From the NCBI RefSeq assembly GCF_012396015.1, contig NZ_JAAXOQ010000006.1, positions 1-64,000 of the forward strand: 64,000 nucleotides of DNA, written 5' to 3'. Source of the DNA: Tsukamurella spumae (GTDB lineage Bacteria > Actinomycetota > Actinomycetes > Mycobacteriales > Mycobacteriaceae). Positions 35,220-45,827 of this stretch are shown here, piece by piece (within the stretch, counting starts at the first letter, position 1; each line of letters begins with the position of its first letter). The translations under genes were made by a program, and so were the position numbers. The notes under the pieces were generated by a model. The model searched no databases and had not been told where the DNA came from. It worked only from the letters and a program-made list of their open reading frames with translations.

Positions 35220-36506
35220 ATGATTCGAGGTGTGACCGTTCGTGAGGTTTCCGCAGCACCTGCCGCCCTGCGGGCGGTCGGCGCCCTGACCTGCGCGTTC
35301 GCACTGATCGTGATGGGGGTGTGTCTGCGGCTGATCTTCGGCAGCTCGTCGGCGGTGCTCTCCGAGATCCGCGAGGCCTACGGATTGAACGGCGCCGAGG
35401 TCGCGCTGCTGACCACTGGCCCCGTCCTCTGCCTCGGCCTGTTCTCGGCCGCGACGCCCCGCCTGGCCCGCAGGTACACCGCTCCGCTGGTGGCGACGGT
35501 GGCCGTCGCGATGATCGTCGTCGGGAGCGCGCTGCGGATCCTGCCGAGTTGGCCCGTGCTGCTCGGCGGGACGATGCTGGCCGGCGCGGGGATCGCGCTG
35601 GGCAATGTTCTCGGTCCCGTGCTCGTGCGGATCTTCTTCCCGCACCGGATCGGTCTCATGACGGGCCTGTTCACCGCGATGGTCTGCGTCTCCACCGGGT
35701 TCGCCTCCGCCCTGACGGTGCCCGGCGCGACCGCGCTCGGCGGCAACTGGCGGGCCGCGCTCGCGCTCTGGGCGATCCCCGCCCTGGTCGCGGTCGTACT
35801 GCTGGGCGTGGTGACGGTGCGCTACCTCCGGTTCCGCCGGAGCGTCCCCGAGATCGACGGTGCGGACGCGCCCGGTGCCGTCCGAACGGTGCTCCGCAGT
35901 CCCGTCGCCTGGGCGGTCACCGGCTTCATGGGCCTGCAGTCCCTGCAGGCCTACGCCCTGATCGGGTGGATCCCCACGATCTACCGCGACCGCGGGGCGT
36001 CCGCCGAGACGGCCGGCGCGATGCTCGCGATCGGCGGCATCCTCAGCGTGCTGACGGCGCTGACCTTCCCGCAGTGGGCGGCTCGGCGGCGGGAGCAGCG
36101 GATCGTCGCCGTGGCGGCCGTGGCGCTGCAGGGGGTCGGTTTGCTCGGCGTCCTCGCCTTCGGGAACGGGATCGGGGCCTGGATCGCGAATGTCTTCGTC
36201 GGCTTCGGCCTGGGCGCGATGATCTCCCTGGCCGTCACCATGATGAACCTGCGCGCGGCGACCACCGCTGAGGCGGTCTCGCTCTCGGCGATGTCGCAGA
36301 CGGTCGGCTACCTGCTCGCCGCGTGGGGGCCGATGCTCATGGGCGTGCTGCACGGCGTACGCGGGAACTGGAACCTGCCACTGATCAGCCTGCTGATCCT
36401 GCTGATCCCGCTCCTGCTGTGCGGGCTCGTCGCCGGGGGCGACAGGACGGTGGGTGCGCCGTCACCGCTGGGCGACGGTGTGCAGCCCGGCGGGCAGAAA
36501 GCGTAG
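35220..36506 (+). CDS. Major facilitator transporter, CynX/NimT type
   Basis: This 428-residue protein has 12 hydrophobic helices. The start region (LTCAFALIVMGVCLRLIFGS) and the LGNVLGPVLVRIFFPHRIGLMTG segment between helices match the CynX/NimT branch of the major facilitator superfamily, which includes cyanate and nitroimidazole exporters. The substrate here is unknown. I chose ATG 35220; GTG 35232 is possible. It lies 31 nt after the LysR gene and may be co-transcribed. The 3' end overlaps the convergent TetR gene by 45 nt. Confidence 0.82.
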   Translation: MIRGVTVREVSAAPAALRAVGALTCAFALIVMGVCLRLIFGSSSAVLSEIREAYGLNGAEVALLTTGPVLCLGLFSAATPRLARRYTAPLVATVAVAMIVVGSALRILPSWPVLLGGTMLAGAGIALGNVLGPVLVRIFFPHRIGLMTGLFTAMVCVSTGFASALTVPGATALGGNWRAALALWAIPALVAVVLLGVVTVRYLRFRRSVPEIDGADAPGAVRTVLRSPVAWAVTGFMGLQSLQAYALIGWIPTIYRDRGASAETAGAMLAIGGILSVLTALTFPQWAARRREQRIVAVAAVALQGVGLLGVLAFGNGIGAWIANVFVGFGLGAMISLAVTMMNLRAATTAEAVSLSAMSQTVGYLLAAWGPMLMGVLHGVRGNWNLPLISLLILLIPLLLCGLVAGGDRTVGAPSPLGDGVQPGGQKA

Positions 36507-37046
36507 GAGCAACTCCCGGGCCGCGGCCGAGTCACCGTCGACCAGGTGGGTGAGCTGGGCGCCCTCGTACAGCGCGATGGCGAAGCGAGCGAGTGCGGCG
36601 GCGTCGTCCGCGGGCACGAACCGGGACAGTGCCCGGGACAAGCGCTCCCGGATCGCACGGTCGCGCTCCGTCAGGCGCGCCGCTGCGGCCCCGTCACGAG
36701 CGGCGAAGATGGTGAACTCGGTGGAGAGCAGCCCCCAGCGACGCTCCTCGGGATCGTCGGGGGCAGCGGCGAGGGCAGCGGCGACGATCGCATCGTCCAG
36801 CGACTCGGCCCCGTCGATCACGGCGGCGACGCGCCCGATCTGTCGCTCGGTGTGCCGGTCGAAGAGGGCCAGGAACAGCGCTTCCTTGCCGGAGAAGTTG
36901 GAGTAGAAGGCACCGCGGGACAGGTCCGCGCGCCGGCAGATCTCGTCCATCGACGCCGAGTGATAGCCGCGCTCGGCGAACACGTCCAGCCCCGCGTCGA
37001 GGAATCGCTCCACGGTGCGGGCGCGGGTCTGCTCGCCCTTGGCCAT
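36462..37046 (-). CDS. TetR-family transcriptional regulator
   Basis: This 194-residue TetR protein has the HTH ERGYHSASMDEICRRADLSR followed by GAFYSNFSGKEALFLALF, a very typical recognition-helix block (residues about 20-65). The C-terminal helical domain would bind a ligand. It is divergent from the FAD dehydrogenase at 37141, with 94 nt between the starts, and probably represses that operon. I see no clear palindrome in the gap beyond a weak agaacagtcagtccagtt. Confidence 0.87.
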   Translation of the reverse strand: MAKGEQTRARTVERFLDAGLDVFAERGYHSASMDEICRRADLSRGAFYSNFSGKEALFLALFDRHTERQIGRVAAVIDGAESLDDAIVAAALAAAPDDPEERRWGLLSTEFTIFAARDGAAAARLTERDRAIRERLSRALSRFVPADDAAALARFAIALYEGAQLTHLVDGDSAAARELLLRFLPAGLHTVAQR

Positions 37047-37140
37047 CGTTCGTCCTCCTCGTTGACGCGGGGTGTGATGCGTGCCATGCTAGCGATAAGT
37101 AGAACAGTCAGTCCAGTTATGAACCTCGAGAGGTGGGCGC

Positions 37141-38856
37141 ATGGCCGAGGAAGCATCGTCGGAACCGGGTGGCTTCGTGCCCGACGCGATCGTGGTGGGG
37201 GCGGGCCTCGCCGGCCTCGTCGCGGCGTACGAGCTGACGCGGGTGGGGCGCCGGGTACTGATCCTCGACCAGGAGAACCGCGCGAACCTGGGCGGGCAGG
37301 CCTTCTGGAGCCTCGGCGGGCTGTTCCTGGTCGATTCGCCGGAGCAGCGGCGCCTCGGCATCAAGGACTCGTTCGAGCTGGCGCTGCAGGACTGGATGGG
37401 CTCGGCGGGCTTCGACCGCGATGACGAGGACCACTGGCCCAGGCAGTGGGCTCGCGCCTATGTCGAGTTCGCGACGCACCGCAAGCGCGACTACCTGCGG
37501 GGACTCGGGCTCGGCATCACCCCCGTGGTCGGCTGGGCGGAGCGCGGCGGCGGGGCGGCCGACGGACACGGCAATTCCGTCCCGCGGTTCCATCTCACCT
37601 GGGGGACGGGGCCCGAGGTGGTGCGGGTGTTCCGTGAGCCCGTCGAGCGCGCTGAGGCGCAGGGGCTGGTGCGGTTCGCCTTCCGGCACCGGGTCGACGA
37701 GCTGCTGCGCGACGACGACGGCGCGATCGTCGGCGTCCGCGGCGCGGTCCTCGAACCCTCGGAGCTCGACCGCGGCATCGCGAGTAGCCGAGAGGCGTTC
37801 GGGGACTTCGCGTTCCGCGCCCCGACGGTGCTCGTCACCTCCGGTGGCATCGGCCACAACTTCGAGCTCATGCGGCAGTACTGGCCGACGGAGCGGCTCG
37901 GCCCCTACCCGGAGCACATGATCGCGGGCGTGCCGGCGCACGTCGACGGGCGCATGCTCGCGATCTCCGAGAAGGCGGGCGCGAGTATCGTGGGCCGCGA
38001 TCGGGTGTGGGCCTACACGGAGGGCATTCACAACTGGAATCCGATCTGGCCCAACCACGCGATCCGCATCATCCCCGGGCCGTCGTCGCTGTGGTTCGAT
38101 GCGAACGGAAACCGCTTCGCCGCCCCGAACTTCCCCGGCTTCGACACCAACTCGACGATGAAGGCGATCCTCGGCACCGGGTACGACTACTCGTGGTTCG
38201 TCCTCACCGAGTCGATCATCGAGAAGGAGTTCGCGCTGTCGGGCTCCGAACAGAACCCCGATATCACCGAGAAGGACCTGAAACTGGCTCTGGGCCGGGT
38301 GAAGTCGAAGGGCGCGCCCGGGCCCGTCGAGGCCTTCAAGGAACACGGCGAGGACTTCGTCGTCGCCGACACGCTCGAGGAACTGGTGGAGGGCATGAAC
38401 GGCCTCGGCCGCGGCGGGCACGTCGACCTCGACCACCTGCGTCGCCAGATCGAGGCGCGCGATCGTGAGGTCGCCAATTCCTTCAGCAAGGACGCCCAGC
38501 TGCAGGCGATGCACAATGCGCGGAACTACCTGGGCGACAAGGTGGTACGGGTCGCCAAGCCGCACCGCATCCTCGACCCGGCGCACGGCCCGCTCATCGC
38601 CGTCCGGCTGAACATCCTCTCCCGCAAGACCCTCGGCGGGCTCGAGACGGACCTGTCGGCGCGCGTCCTCGGGGCCGACGGTGTGCCCATCCCCGGCCTG
38701 TACGCCGCCGGTGAGGTCGCCGGGTTCGGTGGCGGCGGGGTGCACGGCTACAACGCTCTCGAGGGCACCTTCCTCGGCGGGTGCATATTCTCGGGGATGA
38801 CGGCGGGCCGCGCAGCCGCGGCCGCCACTTCCGGACGAAAGGGAGAACGAGCGTGA
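37141..38856 (+). CDS. FAD-binding dehydrogenase, ketosteroid-dehydrogenase-like
   Basis: This 571-residue flavoprotein has the dinucleotide motif AIVVGAGLAGLVAAYELTRV at residues about 18-37 and the second FAD motif LILDQENRANLGGQAFWSLG. Near the C-terminus, GLYAAGEVAGFGGGGVHGYN and LEGTFLGGCIFSG complete the FAD site. It belongs to the fumarate reductase / 3-ketosteroid delta-1-dehydrogenase superfamily and matches the mycobacterial 'FAD-binding dehydrogenase' (Rv0785-like) in size. Its stop codon overlaps the GTG of an SDR gene, so the two act together, perhaps on a lipid or steroid-like alcohol. Substrate not shown. Confidence 0.83.
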   Translation: MAEEASSEPGGFVPDAIVVGAGLAGLVAAYELTRVGRRVLILDQENRANLGGQAFWSLGGLFLVDSPEQRRLGIKDSFELALQDWMGSAGFDRDDEDHWPRQWARAYVEFATHRKRDYLRGLGLGITPVVGWAERGGGAADGHGNSVPRFHLTWGTGPEVVRVFREPVERAEAQGLVRFAFRHRVDELLRDDDGAIVGVRGAVLEPSELDRGIASSREAFGDFAFRAPTVLVTSGGIGHNFELMRQYWPTERLGPYPEHMIAGVPAHVDGRMLAISEKAGASIVGRDRVWAYTEGIHNWNPIWPNHAIRIIPGPSSLWFDANGNRFAAPNFPGFDTNSTMKAILGTGYDYSWFVLTESIIEKEFALSGSEQNPDITEKDLKLALGRVKSKGAPGPVEAFKEHGEDFVVADTLEELVEGMNGLGRGGHVDLDHLRRQIEARDREVANSFSKDAQLQAMHNARNYLGDKVVRVAKPHRILDPAHGPLIAVRLNILSRKTLGGLETDLSARVLGADGVPIPGLYAAGEVAGFGGGGVHGYNALEGTFLGGCIFSGMTAGRAAAAATSGRKGERA

Positions 38857-39659
38857 GCGTACGGACGGCACTGGTGACGGGGGCATCGTCGGGCATCGGG
38901 TACGAGACGGCGAAGTTGCTCGCACAGAAGGGCTACCGGGTGCTCGGCACCAGTAGGAACCCGGACACGATCCCCGCCGACAAGCGGATCTCAGGTGTCG
39001 AGTACCTGGCACTGGACCTGGCCGACCGCGAGTCGATCGCGGCGTGCGCGGCAGCGGCGGGCGCCGTCGACGTCGTGGTCAACAATGCCGGTGAGAGCCA
39101 GTCCGGGCCGCTCGAGGAACTGCCCGCCGACGCGGTGGACCGGCTCTTTCAGACCAACGTCTTCGGCGCGGTCCAGCTCACCCAGCGACTCCTGCCCGCG
39201 ATGCGCGAGCGGCGGTACGGCCGCGTCGTCATGGTCGGCTCCATGCTGGCGAGTTTCCCGCTCGCCTACCGCAGCTCGTACGTCGCGGCGAAGGCCGCCC
39301 TGAAGGGCTTCGCCTCCGCTGCACGGCAGGAGCTTTCGCCGTTCGGCGTGTGGGTGTCCACCGTCGAACCCGGCTCGATCGCCACCGGGATCGGCGAGCG
39401 TCGCACCAAGTACGTCGCCGACGATTCCGTGTACCGCGCCGACTTCGACACGATGATCGAGACCCTCGACGCCAACGAGCGCGGCGGGATCACCCCCGCT
39501 CGGGTCGCGGAGCTCATCGTCAAGGCCGTCGAATCGGAGCACCCCCGCGAGTTCTACGCCGTGGGCAGCAATGCGCCACTGGTGTTCCTGCTCAAGCGGT
39601 TGGTGCCGGTCGAGGTCGTCTCGTCGATCGTGGCGCGTCGGCACGGCCTCCGGCGATAG
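38853..39659 (+). CDS. Short-chain dehydrogenase/reductase
   Basis: This 268-residue SDR enzyme has the NAD(P) motif TGASSGIG at residues 9-16, the NNAG motif, a catalytic serine in VMVGSMLAS, and the YxxxK signature in SSYVAAKAAL. Basic residues after the glycine motif (GTSRNPD) favour NADP(H). The GTG at 38853 overlaps the stop codon of the FAD dehydrogenase (GTGA), indicating coupling. The pair could remove hydrogen from the same substrate in successive steps. Confidence 0.87.
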   Translation: MSVRTALVTGASSGIGYETAKLLAQKGYRVLGTSRNPDTIPADKRISGVEYLALDLADRESIAACAAAAGAVDVVVNNAGESQSGPLEELPADAVDRLFQTNVFGAVQLTQRLLPAMRERRYGRVVMVGSMLASFPLAYRSSYVAAKAALKGFASAARQELSPFGVWVSTVEPGSIATGIGERRTKYVADDSVYRADFDTMIETLDANERGGITPARVAELIVKAVESEHPREFYAVGSNAPLVFLLKRLVPVEVVSSIVARRHGLRR

Positions 39660-39699
39660 ACGTCCTTGGTCATCGGGACATCCATCCCTGGCCGGAGAA

Positions 39700-39731
39700 G
39701 GGATCTACTACGTAGTGTCGTAGGAGATCCC
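39700..39731. promoter_or_regulatory. Imperfect palindrome upstream of the flavohemoglobin gene
   Basis: Arms gggatctactac (39700-39711) and gtaggagatccc (39720-39731) are complementary in 11 of 12 positions around an 8-nt centre, and actacgtagt (39707-39716) is itself a perfect palindrome. It lies 27 nt before the hmp start, where a repressor site is expected. It does not look like a known NsrR box to me. Confidence 0.5.
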
Positions 39732-39758
39732 ATCCTTCAGCCCGAGGACCGATGCCCC

Positions 39759-40925
39759 ATGCTCACCGAACCCCAACGCACCGTCATCCGCGACACCCTG
39801 CCCGCCGTCGGCGGCGCGATCGACGAGATCACGCCCAACTTCTACCTCCGCATGTTCGCGGCGCATCCCGAGTTGGAGCGCGACCTGTTCAACCGCGGTA
39901 ACCAGGCGGTGGGCGCGCAGCAGCGCTCGCTCGCCGCGTCGATCGCGATGTACGCCACGGCGGTCGTGGACGACGAGGTCTCCGCACGGATGATGCTCGA
40001 GCGCGTCGCGAACAAGCACGCCTCCCTGGGTGTCGCGCCCGATCAGTACCCGATCGTGTACGAGCACCTGTTCGGGGCCATCGCCGAGGTGCTCGGGGCG
40101 GCCGTGACGCCGGAGGTTGCCGACGCCTGGACCGCGCTGTACTGGCAGCTCGCCGACGAGCTCATCGCGATCGAGAAGGGGCTCTACGCAGACGCCGCCA
40201 TCACGCCGGAGACGGTGTGGCGCACCGTCGTCGTGGCGGAGCGGCAACAGGAGACTCCGCGCACCGTCGCCTTCGTCCTGGCGGACCCGTCCGGGGCTCC
40301 GCTTCCGGCCTTCCTTCCCGGGCAGTACATCTCGGTCGCGGTACGCCTGCCCGACGGTGCCCGTCAGATCCGCCAGTACAGCCTGTCCGGTGCCGGCGAG
40401 GGGCGGTGGCGGATCGGGGTCCGGCGTGACGGCGAGGTCTCGTCGTACCTGCACGAGTACGCCTTCGAGGGCACCTCGCTGCAGGTCTCCCCGCCCTTCG
40501 GGGACATCGTGCTGGACAGCGATCCGACGACGCCGCTGGTCCTGGCGTCGGCGGGCATCGGCATCACACCGGTGCTCGGCATGCTCTACCACCTCGCGGA
40601 GGAGGAGGGTGGGCGGCAGGTCGTCGTCGCGCACGCCGACCGCACTCGAGCCACGCACGCGCACCGGGCCGAGCTCGCCGAGCTGGTCGCGCGGATCCCG
40701 GGTGCCGCGCTGCACACGTGGTACGACGAGCTCCCCGACGGATATCCGTTGGCGGAGGGGGAGTCCCGCGGACGTATCGACCTGTCCGAGATGGCGATCC
40801 CGGGCGATGCGCACGCGTACCTGTGCGGACCGCTGCCCTTCATGTCGGGGACGGCCGATCAGCTCGAGGCCGCGGGGCTGCCGCGGGAGCGCGTGTGGTT
40901 CGAGGCGTTCACGCCGTCGGTATGA
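39759..40925 (+). CDS. hmp: Flavohemoprotein, nitric oxide dioxygenase
   Basis: This 388-residue protein has a globin domain (1-140) fused to an FAD/NAD(P)H reductase domain. The proximal heme histidine is H87 (ANKHASLG) and the distal-side tyrosine is Y29 (NFYLRMF). FAD binding shows in RQYSLSGAGEGRWRIGV, and NAD(P)H binding in LASAGIGITPVLGML and YLCGPLPFM. The enzyme turns nitric oxide and oxygen into nitrate. I chose ATG 39759, which begins the globin fold (MLTEPQRTVIRDTLP). It stands alone on its strand with an imperfect palindrome upstream, suggesting stress-induced control. Confidence 0.93.
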   Translation: MLTEPQRTVIRDTLPAVGGAIDEITPNFYLRMFAAHPELERDLFNRGNQAVGAQQRSLAASIAMYATAVVDDEVSARMMLERVANKHASLGVAPDQYPIVYEHLFGAIAEVLGAAVTPEVADAWTALYWQLADELIAIEKGLYADAAITPETVWRTVVVAERQQETPRTVAFVLADPSGAPLPAFLPGQYISVAVRLPDGARQIRQYSLSGAGEGRWRIGVRRDGEVSSYLHEYAFEGTSLQVSPPFGDIVLDSDPTTPLVLASAGIGITPVLGMLYHLAEEEGGRQVVVAHADRTRATHAHRAELAELVARIPGAALHTWYDELPDGYPLAEGESRGRIDLSEMAIPGDAHAYLCGPLPFMSGTADQLEAAGLPRERVWFEAFTPSV

Positions 40926-41018
40926 CCGAATCCCAGGTGAGTCGGGGGCGGCCCCCAGGTCCCTGACAGGTCGGCGGTCGACGGTGGGTGCCTCAGTCCA
41001 CCGACCGAAGGAATCCTC

Positions 41019-41331
41019 ATGAGCACCCTGCCCCGCCGTATCGGCCTGGTCTGCGGCGGCACCGTCGAAGCACGCCGGCACGCGCAATGCCGCGTACCGG
41101 CAGTGCCTCGAGCAGAACGGCGTCGTGTTCCCATCCAAGGGAGCGAAGCCGTCCGGCACCGCGACGCCGAGTGAGGGGACTCAGCCCTCGGGGGCACCGT
41201 CCGCGAAGCCGCACGGCGGCGGGCGCCGGATGGGACCGCCGGCCGGCGTCTCCCAGGACACCTGGGACAAGGCGGTCGCGGCCTGCGCCTCGGTGAAGCC
41301 CTCGAAGGCGCACACCGCGCCGACGACGTGA
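41019..41331 (+). pseudogene. Decayed small secreted or lipoprotein gene
   Basis: From ATG 41019 the first codons encode MSTLPRRIGLVCGGTV, like the start of a signal peptide, with GAAGGAATCC upstream. Shortly after, the reading frame must change: the other frame reads SKHAGTRNAAYRQCLEQNGV and ends DTWDKAVAACASVKPSK, a pattern of small actinobacterial secreted proteins with two spaced cysteines. The span is 313 nt, not a multiple of three, and the hydrophobic core of the signal peptide is missing. A deletion near 41062-41068 with a frame change explains both. Confidence 0.6.
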
Positions 41332-41338
41332 CGGTGGC

Positions 41339-42760
41339 TCAGGCGCCCAGCGTCGAGCCCGCGACGGCTGCGGCGAGGATCCGCGCCGCCTCCGGGAAGC
41401 GCTCGGGCTGCGGCCCGGCGTAGGCGAGACGGAGGTGGTTCCCCGTGGGCTCCGCGGGGAACCATTCGTCACCGGGCCCGACGACGAGTCCGTCGCGGCG
41501 GCAGCGGTCGACGACGGCCGCGAGGTCCACGTCGTCCGGCAGGCGCGCCCACAGCGCGAGGCCGCCGCGGGGTACCGCGTCCACGCCGACGTCGGGTGCG
41601 TGCTCGCGCAAGCTGCGCAGCAACAGATCTCGACGGTCGCCGAGCTGCCGCCCGAGCCGCCGCAGGTGCGTCCGCCAGGCGGGCTGCGTGACGACGTCCA
41701 GCGCCACCGCCTGGAGGACACCGCTGACGTACATCGCGTCCGCCTGGGTGTCGGCGAGGATCCGGTCCCGTGCCGGGCCGCGCGCGATGACCGCCGCCAC
41801 GCGTACCGCGGGCGCGACGCTCTTGCTCAGGGATCTGATGTACACCACGTGCCCGGAGTCGTCCCGCGTCGCGAGGGGGACCGGCGCGGCGTCGATGCCG
41901 AAGTCCCGCGCGTAGTCGTCCTCGATGAGGAACGCACCGGCGTCGCGTACCGCGGCGAGGATGTGCCCGGCACGGTCCGGATCCCACACGGCCCCAGTCG
42001 GACTCGCGAACGCCGGCTGCGCGTAGAAGGCGCGCGCCCCGGTCTCCGCGAGCACGCGGCGCACGACGTCCGGATCCGGGCCCGACGGTCCGCTCGGTAC
42101 CGGAAACACCTCCACCCCGGCCTGTTCCGCGGCGAGGATCGCGCCCCAGTAGGTGGGTGACTCCATCACCAGCGGCCGTCCGGCGCCGACCAGCGCCCGG
42201 AAGGCGGTGAGCAGGGCGCCCTGGCTGCCGGGCGTGACCACCACGTCGCGGGCGCCGGCGGGGCCGGTCCCGGTCGGCGTCTGCGCGGCGAGTTCGGCGG
42301 CGAACCAGGATCGCAGCTCGGGGAGCCCGGCGACGGGCGGGCGCCCCATCAGCGCCTCGCTCCGCGCCGCGCGCGCGAGGGCCGGCCGGACCAAGCGTTC
42401 CGGTAGCAGCTCCCGCGCGGGGTACCCGGAGTGCAGGCCGATCGCGTCCCCGTCGAAGGGCTGCAGGGCGGTGGGGGCGGCCGGCGTGCGGCGCCCCGAA
42501 GCGCCCAGGGCGGCTGTCTGCCAGCCCAGGTCGACGGGCCGCGCGGCGCGCTCAGTGCGTACGAAAGTACCGACACCCGGCCGTGTCTCGACGACACCGA
42601 GTGAGGTGAGCGAGCGCAGCGCCTGCTGGACCGTGACGGGGCTGACACGGTGCTCGGCTACGAGCGCCCGAGTGGAGGGGAGCTTGGCGCCGGGTGGAGC
42701 CGCGGCGATCCAGGATCGGAGTGCTGTCGTCAGACGTGCCCCACTGCTATCGTCAGACAT
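41339..42760 (-). CDS. MocR-type regulator (GntR HTH fused to aminotransferase-like domain)
   Basis: This 473-residue protein has an N-terminal GntR winged helix (PPGAKLPSTRALVAEHRVSP, VTVQQALRSLTSLGVVETRP) and a class I aminotransferase-like domain. The PLP-lysine is in YIRSLSKSVAPAVRVAAVI near residue 320. MocR proteins use PLP or amino acids as signals. The ATG (42758-42760) overlaps the ATG of the divergent EamA transporter by 2 bp, so the transporter is the natural target. A 16-bp direct repeat marks a possible binding site. Confidence 0.88.
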   Translation of the reverse strand: MSDDSSGARLTTALRSWIAAAPPGAKLPSTRALVAEHRVSPVTVQQALRSLTSLGVVETRPGVGTFVRTERAARPVDLGWQTAALGASGRRTPAAPTALQPFDGDAIGLHSGYPARELLPERLVRPALARAARSEALMGRPPVAGLPELRSWFAAELAAQTPTGTGPAGARDVVVTPGSQGALLTAFRALVGAGRPLVMESPTYWGAILAAEQAGVEVFPVPSGPSGPDPDVVRRVLAETGARAFYAQPAFASPTGAVWDPDRAGHILAAVRDAGAFLIEDDYARDFGIDAAPVPLATRDDSGHVVYIRSLSKSVAPAVRVAAVIARGPARDRILADTQADAMYVSGVLQAVALDVVTQPAWRTHLRRLGRQLGDRRDLLLRSLREHAPDVGVDAVPRGGLALWARLPDDVDLAAVVDRCRRDGLVVGPGDEWFPAEPTGNHLRLAYAGPQPERFPEAARILAAAVAGSTLGA

Positions 42761-42776
42761 GAATCAACATGATAGC
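42723..42776. promoter_or_regulatory. Overlapping divergent promoters and direct repeat of the MocR/EamA pair
   Basis: The direct repeats gctgtcgtcagacgtg (42723-42738) and gctatcgtcagacatg (42746-42761) match in 14 of 16 positions and are 23 bp apart, as expected for MocR sites. TATCGT (42748-42753) is a -10-like box for the rightward gene and TATCAT on the minus strand (42774-42769) for the leftward gene. Each -10 lies inside the other gene's first codons. Confidence 0.55.
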
Positions 42777-43685
42777 GCTACTGTCCAGCGCCGACCAGTG
42801 ATACCGGGGTCGCCGATCGTGCGATCGGGGCTGCTGTGGGGACTCCTGGGGGTGCTCGCCTTCTCCTTCACCGTGCCCTTCACGCGCGTCGCGGTCGCCG
42901 GCGGCGGCCTGCCGCCGCTCTTCGTCGGCGCCGGACGCGCCGTCGTCGCCGCAGCGCTGGCAGCGATCGCGCTGTTCGTCACCCGGCAGGCGCTCCCTCG
43001 CGGCCGACAGTTGGTCCGCGTCGGCATCGTCGCGTTCGGCGTGGTGATCGGTTTCCCAGTGCTGACCTCCTTCGCGTTGACCACGGCCTCCGCCTCGCAC
43101 GGCGCCGTCGTGATCGCCCTCCTGCCCGCCGCGACCGCGGTGACCGCCGTGTGGCGGGTCGGAGAACGCCCGCGGCCAGCGTTCTGGGTGGCGGCGGGTG
43201 TGGGCGCAGTGTGTGCGGTGGTCTTCGCGGTGCTGCAGGGCGGTGGCCTCGGCACACTGCACGTCTCGGATCTCCTGCTGTTCGGTGCGGTGGTCGCCGC
43301 AGCGATCGGCTACGCCGAGGGTGGGTTGCTCTCGCGGGAGCTCGGTGCGTGGCAGACGATCTCGTGGGCACTCATGGTCGCCGCGCCGGTGATGCTGGTG
43401 CTCACGGCCTTCAGTGCCCGAGGCGGGGTGAGTGGCACGGCATCCGGCTGGTGGGCCTTTGCCTACCTCGGCGTGGTGAGCATGTTCCTGGGCTTCTTCG
43501 CCTGGTACCGCGGCCTCGCGATCGGACCGATGGCCACCGTCAGCCAGGTGCAACTGGTCCAGCCCGTGTTCGGGATCGCCTGGGCCGCCCTGCTGCTGGG
43601 CGAGTCCGTCGGGTGGTCGACGGTGCTCGGCGGCCTCGCCGTCGTCGCTTCCGCCGCCCTCGCCGTGCGTACCCGCAGCCGCTGA
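42759..43685 (+). CDS. EamA/DMT-family transporter
   Basis: This 308-residue membrane protein has ten hydrophobic helices in two EamA repeats (GLLWGLLGVLAFSFTVPFTR, and GAVVAAAIGYAEGGLLSREL for the second). It probably exports a metabolite or amine under control of the MocR regulator. ATG 42759 shares the CATG at 42758-42761 with the MocR start and has no Shine-Dalgarno. GTG 42819, with GGGG about 10 nt upstream, is an alternative that would begin just before the first helix. A perfect 19-bp terminator follows. Confidence 0.82.
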   Translation: MNQHDSATVQRRPVIPGSPIVRSGLLWGLLGVLAFSFTVPFTRVAVAGGGLPPLFVGAGRAVVAAALAAIALFVTRQALPRGRQLVRVGIVAFGVVIGFPVLTSFALTTASASHGAVVIALLPAATAVTAVWRVGERPRPAFWVAAGVGAVCAVVFAVLQGGGLGTLHVSDLLLFGAVVAAAIGYAEGGLLSRELGAWQTISWALMVAAPVMLVLTAFSARGGVSGTASGWWAFAYLGVVSMFLGFFAWYRGLAIGPMATVSQVQLVQPVFGIAWAALLLGESVGWSTVLGGLAVVASAALAVRTRSR

Positions 43686-43700
43686 CGGTGCCGGCGCGAC

Positions 43701-43748
43701 AGAAATCCCCGCTCGCCCCATGAGAACACGGGGCGAGCGGGGATTTCT
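43701..43748. terminator. Perfect 19-bp bidirectional terminator hairpin
   Basis: Arms agaaatccccgctcgcccc (43701-43719) and ggggcgagcggggatttct (43730-43748) pair without mismatch around a 10-nt loop. It lies between the convergent EamA and leuA genes, ends in ATTTCT/AGAAAT on each side, and should stop both transcripts. Confidence 0.9.
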
Positions 43749-43765
43749 GGTGTGACCGAAGAGAT

Positions 43766-45748
<1,983 letters not shown>

Positions 45749-45776
45749 TCAACCCGCGACGGGGAGCCGGTCTGGA

Positions 45777-45821
45777 TCAGACCCCGCCGCGGCAACCGAG
45801 GAGAAGGGCACGCCACTGCAC
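45777..45821 (-). CDS. Probable leaderless leader peptide of leuA (attenuator)
   Basis: From GTG 45821 the minus strand encodes MQWRALLLGCRGGV and a stop codon, with three adjacent Leu codons (CTT CTC CTC). A -10 box TATATT (45833-45828) places transcription start at about 45821, so the peptide would be leaderless. Between it and leuA (134 nt) are pairing arms gccggtc/gaccggc (45772-45766 and 45729-45723) and a tight hairpin (45712-45696). This fits ribosome-mediated leucine attenuation, described for actinobacterial leuA genes. A longer start at GTG 45839 is possible. Confidence 0.55.
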   Translation of the reverse strand: MQWRALLLGCRGGV

Positions 45822-45827
45822 GCCATG

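Noticed and set aside
37047-37140. TetR operator in the gap before the FAD dehydrogenase
   Set aside because: The only candidate, agaacagtcagtccagtt, is too asymmetric to call as a palindrome.
45777-45826. Alternative short frame from ATG 45826 as the leuA leader
   Set aside because: It encodes ACSGVPFSSVAAAG, with no run of leucine codons. The frame from GTG 45821 has three Leu codons in a row and sits on the predicted transcript start.
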